The notes under the pieces were generated by a model that saw only the letters and a list, made by a program, of their open reading frames with translations, made no database searches and was not told the DNA's origin. Of a stretch of DNA of 64,000 nucleotides, positions 60,467 to 64,000 are shown in pieces. A program made the position numbers and the translations under genes. The stretch comes from Fibrobacterota bacterium (GTDB taxonomy: Bacteria > Fibrobacterota > Fibrobacteria > UBA11236): contig JAQBPN010000096.1 of assembly GCA_028287505.1 (NCBI GenBank), positions 1 to 64,000 of the forward strand, written 5' to 3'. Position 1 is the stretch's first letter. Every line of letters starts with the position of its first letter.

Positions 60467-61402
60467 ATGGAAAGATACGCCCGCTTCGCTGGATACTCGG
60501 TGGCCTTGGTCATGCTCGCCGGCCTGTTGTGGATCGTGTCCATGCTGCGGGAAGGCGTGCTCTTCCCCCACAACCGCGTCAAGGTCGGTTTTCCCGCCGT
60601 CGGCACCCTGATGGAAGACGATCCCGTCAAACTCCAAGGCGTCCAGGTGGGACGCGTGGCGAGCATCGAGGCCGGCGACGGCGCCTCCATCGCCGTTCTG
60701 GAGTTTTTCCATCGCACTCCCGTTCCCAAGGGCTCCCGCTTCATCAATTACAACTACAGCCTGTTCGGGGCGCGCATGGTGATTCTCATCCCCGGATCGT
60801 CCCGGGAAGCCATCGATCCCAAGCAGGTGCAACAGGGGGATTTCAGCACCGGAGTGGCCGAGACCATCCACAGGGTGGAAGACCTGCTGGTCACGGTGCT
60901 GGAGTACAAGAAGTTGAGCTCCCGATTGGAAAAAGGGAGCGATACCTCCCTATCCATCCAGCAGTTGCTGACCACCAAGGTCTATCCCGTCCTGGAGGAA
61001 TTCGGAAATCTGACCCGGGATTTGGAAGCCTTGCAGAACGAGGCGGGGGCCCAACTGGATCAGTTGGCGGAAGCCAGCAATCAGGTCAACGGTTTCGGAC
61101 GCAACCTGTCCGCCCAAAGCGATACCCTGGTCCTGCGCGCCAATCGGACCTTGGCGCAATTGGCCACCCTGACCGCCCAGGCCACCGTGGTCCTGAAAGG
61201 GTTGGAGGAAATCGTGGTCGCCTGCGAGGACACCACCAAGGGATCCAACAAGTTCCTGGTGCGGAGGGAGATGTACGATCAAGCCCTGAGCCTTACCCAT
61301 GCCCTCCAGGATCTGCTCAAGGTGGCCAAGACGGAAGGGCTGACGGACGCGATCCATTTCTGGCGCAACGTCCACGTCAATTGGGGCAAGCCGAAGAAGT
61401 AG
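60467..61402 (+). CDS. MCE/MlaD-family protein
   Basis: This protein has 311 residues. An N-terminal anchor (SVALVMLAGLLWIVSMLREG) is followed by an MCE domain at about 38-120 (RVKVGFPAVGTLMEDDPVKLQGVQVGRVASIEAG in outline) and a helical C-terminal region. MlaD-type proteins form rings that pass phospholipids between membranes. The usual partners (MlaE permease, MlaF ATPase) are not next to it, so it is an orphan. It has no ribosome-binding site. Its last 26 bp overlap the convergent histidine-kinase gene. Confidence 0.85.
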   Translation: MERYARFAGYSVALVMLAGLLWIVSMLREGVLFPHNRVKVGFPAVGTLMEDDPVKLQGVQVGRVASIEAGDGASIAVLEFFHRTPVPKGSRFINYNYSLFGARMVILIPGSSREAIDPKQVQQGDFSTGVAETIHRVEDLLVTVLEYKKLSSRLEKGSDTSLSIQQLLTTKVYPVLEEFGNLTRDLEALQNEAGAQLDQLAEASNQVNGFGRNLSAQSDTLVLRANRTLAQLATLTAQATVVLKGLEEIVVACEDTTKGSNKFLVRREMYDQALSLTHALQDLLKVAKTEGLTDAIHFWRNVHVNWGKPKK

Positions 61403-62984
61403 CCAGGTCGAGACTCTCCCGGACTTTTTGGCCCAGCGCCAGGGGGGTAAAAGGCTTGGAAAGAAAGCCGTGCTCCCCTTCACGGATTCCGCAGCGAACC
61501 ACGGTATCTCCAGTATATCCGGACATATACAAGACCCGGATGCCGGGCCGAAGGAGGACCACTTCCTCCGCCAGCCGGCTGCCGTTGAGGTTGGGCATCA
61601 CCACGTCCGTCAGAAGCAGGTGGATGGTCCCCGGGTAGGCCCGAATCAAAGCCAGGGCCTCCATGCCATCGGAAGCTTCCAATACCAGGTATCCGTTTCC
61701 GGCCAGGAGGTGCCGGGTCAATTTCCGGACCGGATACTCGTCCTCCACCACCAGAATGGTTTCCGTGCCCCGGTAAGGCTCCGGCCATTGGCTGCCGGGG
61801 ATTTGCCGCAAGGCCTTCTGCTTCTGATCCGTTCTCGGCAGGTAGACCCGGAATACCGTGCCCCGGCCGCGCTCGCTTTCAATCCCCACATGCCCGCCGC
61901 ATTGCTTGACGATTCCATACACCGTGGAGAGGCCCAGTCCGGTTCCCCGGCCGGGCTTTTTGGTGGTGAAAAAGGGCTCGAAAAGACGATCCCGCACGTC
62001 CGGATCCATGCCCGTCCCATTGTCCGTGAAGCGCAAGAGCAGAAAAGGCCCGCCCGGTTTGGCGTCCGCCTCGCCGGAATTCCCCGGAGGCGCCGCTTCC
62101 CGGAAGGTTTCATCCAATTCCACGTTCAGGGTTTCCACCACCAGGCGGCCGCCCTTGGGCATGGCATCGCGCGCGTTCAGGGAAAGGTTCAGGATGATCT
62201 GCTCAATCTGCCCGGGATTGAACAGCACCGATCCCACTTTCGGGTCCAGGTTCAGCACCAGGTCAACGTCCTCTCCGATCAGGCGCCGCAGCATCCGGTG
62301 CATTTCCGTAACCACCTCGTTGACATCCACCACCTGGGGCGCCAAGGTCTGCTTGCGGCCGAAAGTCAAAAGCTGCTTGGTCAGGGAAGCGGCCCGCTCC
62401 CCCGCCCGGCTGATTTCCAGGAGGCCGGAACGGAGGGGACTGCCCTCCTCCACCATGTCCAGCAGAAAGGCGCTGAAGCCGTTGATGGCGGTCAGGAAAT
62501 TGTTGAAGTCATGGGCGACACCGCTGGCGAGCCGGCCCACCGCTTCCATTTTCTGGCTTTGCCGCAATTGCTCTTCGCTGATCCGGCTGACGGTCTCCGA
62601 TCGGCGCATCTCGGTAAGGTCCACCGCCGCCAGGCATACCAGCCTTTCCTTTCCGATACGCGCGCGGCGCGCGGAAAGGAATACCGCGACCACGGACCCG
62701 TCCCCGCGCAACAACCGGGTTTCCCGCTTGAACGTCGCATTCCCCTTATCCGCCAACAATGCATCCAGGAAGTCCTGGTCTTCGGGCATGAAGAACGAGC
62801 GCATACATGCGCCTGGAAGCAAGTCCGCGGGAACCTGAAGCAGGGCGGCGAATCTCGGGTTGCCGTAAAGGAGAGTCCCTTCCATGGACAGCGCCGCGAC
62901 GCCTTCATCCAGGGCTGCCGTGAGCTCCCGGTGGAAATCCTGATTGAGGGCTTTGACCCTTACTGCATTCAGGAGTTCTTTCAA
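61377..62984 (-). CDS. Hybrid histidine kinase (PAS-HisKA-HATPase-receiver)
   Basis: This protein has 535 residues, apparently soluble. A PAS-like domain (about 22-128) precedes HisKA with the phospho-acceptor His in GVAHDFNNFLTAINGFS, the HATPase (NLSLNARDAMPKGG N box; DNGTGMD; GRGTGLGLSTVYGIVKQCGG) and a C-terminal receiver with Asp in LLLTDVVMPNLNG and Lys in FLSKPFTP. The HDFNN motif places it in the common PAS/HisKA family of hybrid kinases. The TTG start at 62982-62984 follows an AAAGGGCG stretch. It is 67 bp downstream of the response-regulator gene, so they likely form one operon. Confidence 0.9.
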   Translation of the reverse strand: MKELLNAVRVKALNQDFHRELTAALDEGVAALSMEGTLLYGNPRFAALLQVPADLLPGACMRSFFMPEDQDFLDALLADKGNATFKRETRLLRGDGSVVAVFLSARRARIGKERLVCLAAVDLTEMRRSETVSRISEEQLRQSQKMEAVGRLASGVAHDFNNFLTAINGFSAFLLDMVEEGSPLRSGLLEISRAGERAASLTKQLLTFGRKQTLAPQVVDVNEVVTEMHRMLRRLIGEDVDLVLNLDPKVGSVLFNPGQIEQIILNLSLNARDAMPKGGRLVVETLNVELDETFREAAPPGNSGEADAKPGGPFLLLRFTDNGTGMDPDVRDRLFEPFFTTKKPGRGTGLGLSTVYGIVKQCGGHVGIESERGRGTVFRVYLPRTDQKQKALRQIPGSQWPEPYRGTETILVVEDEYPVRKLTRHLLAGNGYLVLEASDGMEALALIRAYPGTIHLLLTDVVMPNLNGSRLAEEVVLLRPGIRVLYMSGYTGDTVVRCGIREGEHGFLSKPFTPLALGQKVRESLDLATSSACPN

Positions 62985-63051
62985 GGTAACGCCCTTTTTT
63001 AAAGAGACTTATGCAAATCACTTACCACAAGGAAAGAGGAGTGAAAAGCTT

Positions 63052-63807
63052 TCAAACCAGGGCCCTTACCAGGGATTGCCGCACATTCTCCCAGAGCTCC
63101 GGGATGGTGTCCCGGGGGGCATCCGGAATGAGGGATACGGACTCCTGGCATTCCTCGACAAAGAGAACATCCATAGCCGGACGATGTTCCGAGAAATAGC
63201 GATGCCATTGCCCGTCCTGGCCGGGTTTGGGCGGGTCGCTCAAAAGCAGATGGATGACGCCTTCATGCCAGCGTCCCAGGAACTGGGCTTCGGCGGGATG
63301 GGCGGCGTCGAGCACCCAGAAGCCGCTCCCGGTCAGGCACTCCCTCACCCATTGGCGGCGGTGGACATCGGCCACGCAAAGAAGGATGGTTCCCCGTTGC
63401 CGGAAGCTGTCGCGCTCCAAAGCTCCCCGGGTGCCGTCCAGCATGCTCTCCACCCTTTGCAGAAGCACGATGGGTCCCAAAGGCTTCGGCAGAAAGTCCG
63501 AAAGGTCGTCCTGGAAGACTTCGGCCAGGCGCGGATCCCCCGCGTACGCCGAGACGTAGAGCGCCTTGAGGTCCGGATTACGCGCGCGCAAGCGCCTCAC
63601 CAATTCCACACCGTCGAAGTACGGCGGCATCATCACGTCCGTAACCAGCAGATCCGGGAGACCGTCCCGATCGCAGATCTCCAACGCCTCCACACCGTGC
63701 TTGGCGGTGACGGCGTGGTAGCCGTTCATGCGGAGCACGTCGGCCATCAGATTGCGCACGGCAGGCTCATCATCGACTACCAGGATTCTCGGGGCTCGTT
63801 CAGGCAC
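63052..63807 (-). CDS. Response regulator with a second, degenerate receiver-like domain
   Basis: This protein has 251 residues from GTG 63805-63807, which has a perfect GGAGG site eight bases upstream; the frame is open to 63873. The N-terminal receiver has ILVVDDEPAVRNLMADVL, LLVTDVMMPPYFDGVELV and DFLPKPLGP. The second half (about 140-250; GTILLCVADVHRRQWVRECL, HLLLSDPPKPGQDG) looks like another receiver fold without the full Asp/Lys set. There is no DNA-binding or enzymatic output. It is probably an intermediate in the phosphorelay with the hybrid kinase just downstream. Confidence 0.86.
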   Translation of the reverse strand: MPERAPRILVVDDEPAVRNLMADVLRMNGYHAVTAKHGVEALEICDRDGLPDLLVTDVMMPPYFDGVELVRRLRARNPDLKALYVSAYAGDPRLAEVFQDDLSDFLPKPLGPIVLLQRVESMLDGTRGALERDSFRQRGTILLCVADVHRRQWVRECLTGSGFWVLDAAHPAEAQFLGRWHEGVIHLLLSDPPKPGQDGQWHRYFSEHRPAMDVLFVEECQESVSLIPDAPRDTIPELWENVRQSLVRALV

Positions 63808-64000
63808 GGTACCAACCTCCTTCCCGCCGGGCGGGATATCCGGGCCGCCAAGGCGGCGCCGGGGGGGAGACAATACCCTCGGATACCGGGGTTTCAGGCC
63901 GAAAATAATTCATGACACCCTGACAAGCCAGGAAAAAACGCGGCCCTGAGGCCTCCGGAACCGGGCACGGAAACCGAAAATTGGTTAAATTGGTTACTTG
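63808..64000 (-). promoter_or_regulatory. Upstream region of the two-component operon, cut by window edge
   Basis: These 193 bp precede the response-regulator gene. The region includes a G/C-rich stretch and AT-rich patches at 63899-63912 and 63976-63998, but no promoter pair stands out and no gene is supported. Confidence 0.3.

Noticed and set aside
1-64000. tRNA, rRNA, insertion sequence, integrase or phage genes
   Set aside because: No transposase or integrase motifs, cloverleaf sequences or rRNA stretches were noticed. This was a reading by eye; a covariance-model scan would be needed to exclude small RNAs.

Overview
This window looks like chromosomal DNA from a GC-rich, Gram-negative, diderm bacterium. 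Outer-membrane and envelope functions are frequent: lipoproteins with lipoboxes, Lnt, a TolC/HlyD/ABC exporter and an MCE/MlaD-type protein. A gingipain-type C25 peptidase ending in a type IX secretion (T9SS)-like sorting domain, an enlarged IspG and abundant TPR/coiled-coil envelope proteins suggest the FCB group, perhaps Fibrobacterota. That placement is inference, because no rRNA or tRNA gene is present. No CRISPR array, insertion sequence, integrase or phage module was seen. Coding density is high, and many long opposite-strand ORFs are GC-driven shadows.

Layout. 1-5.3 kb holds a truncated small membrane protein, a membrane-anchored winged-helix protein with a histone-H1-like tail, a DUF6279-like lipoprotein, a probable outer-membrane protein, an HxlR regulator overlapping a stand-alone DUF1016_N-like protein, and a tiny membrane protein. 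5.3-13.3 kb holds a giant TolA-like TPR/coiled-coil protein, a WG-repeat protein and a MltD-like lytic transglycosylase. 13.3-20.4 kb holds a phasin-like protein coupled to a UbiB kinase, an M48 peptidase and a triple-GAF protein.

20.4-32.9 kb is the most distinctive region. It is a minus-strand island with a small membrane protein, CBS, BON, SRPBCC with a YgaP-like transmembrane segment, a 2904-residue cyclic beta-1,2-glucan synthase, and then a second CBS and a second SRPBCC gene. It reads as an envelope-stress or osmoadaptation module. The two CBS proteins are clear paralogues and lie on either side of the synthase.

33-35.8 kb is the conserved cmk-rpsA pair with a strong intrinsic terminator. 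35.9-41.5 kb encodes a probable lipoprotein translationally coupled to the C25 peptidase. 41.5-45 kb encodes a histone-deacetylase-like amidohydrolase, RsmI and Lnt. 45-51.6 kb is a seven-gene minus-strand run of housekeeping genes: ispG, a SpoU-family methyltransferase, a mutarotase-like protein, recO, gluQ, panB and a small unknown. 51.8-58.9 kb is a tight TetR-TolC-HlyD-ATPase-ATPase-permease-permease operon resembling YbhGFSR. A perfect 16-bp palindrome over the tetR start codon is a likely autoregulatory operator. 59-64 kb carries a long heptamer inverted repeat, a TPR lipoprotein, an orphan MCE protein and a hybrid histidine kinase with a two-receiver response regulator.

Several genes (rsmI, the HDAC-like gene, the mutarotase-like gene and mlaD-like among them) lack a Shine-Dalgarno sequence and have promoter-like -10 elements very close to the start codon. 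This suggests a sizeable fraction of leaderless or short-leader transcripts.
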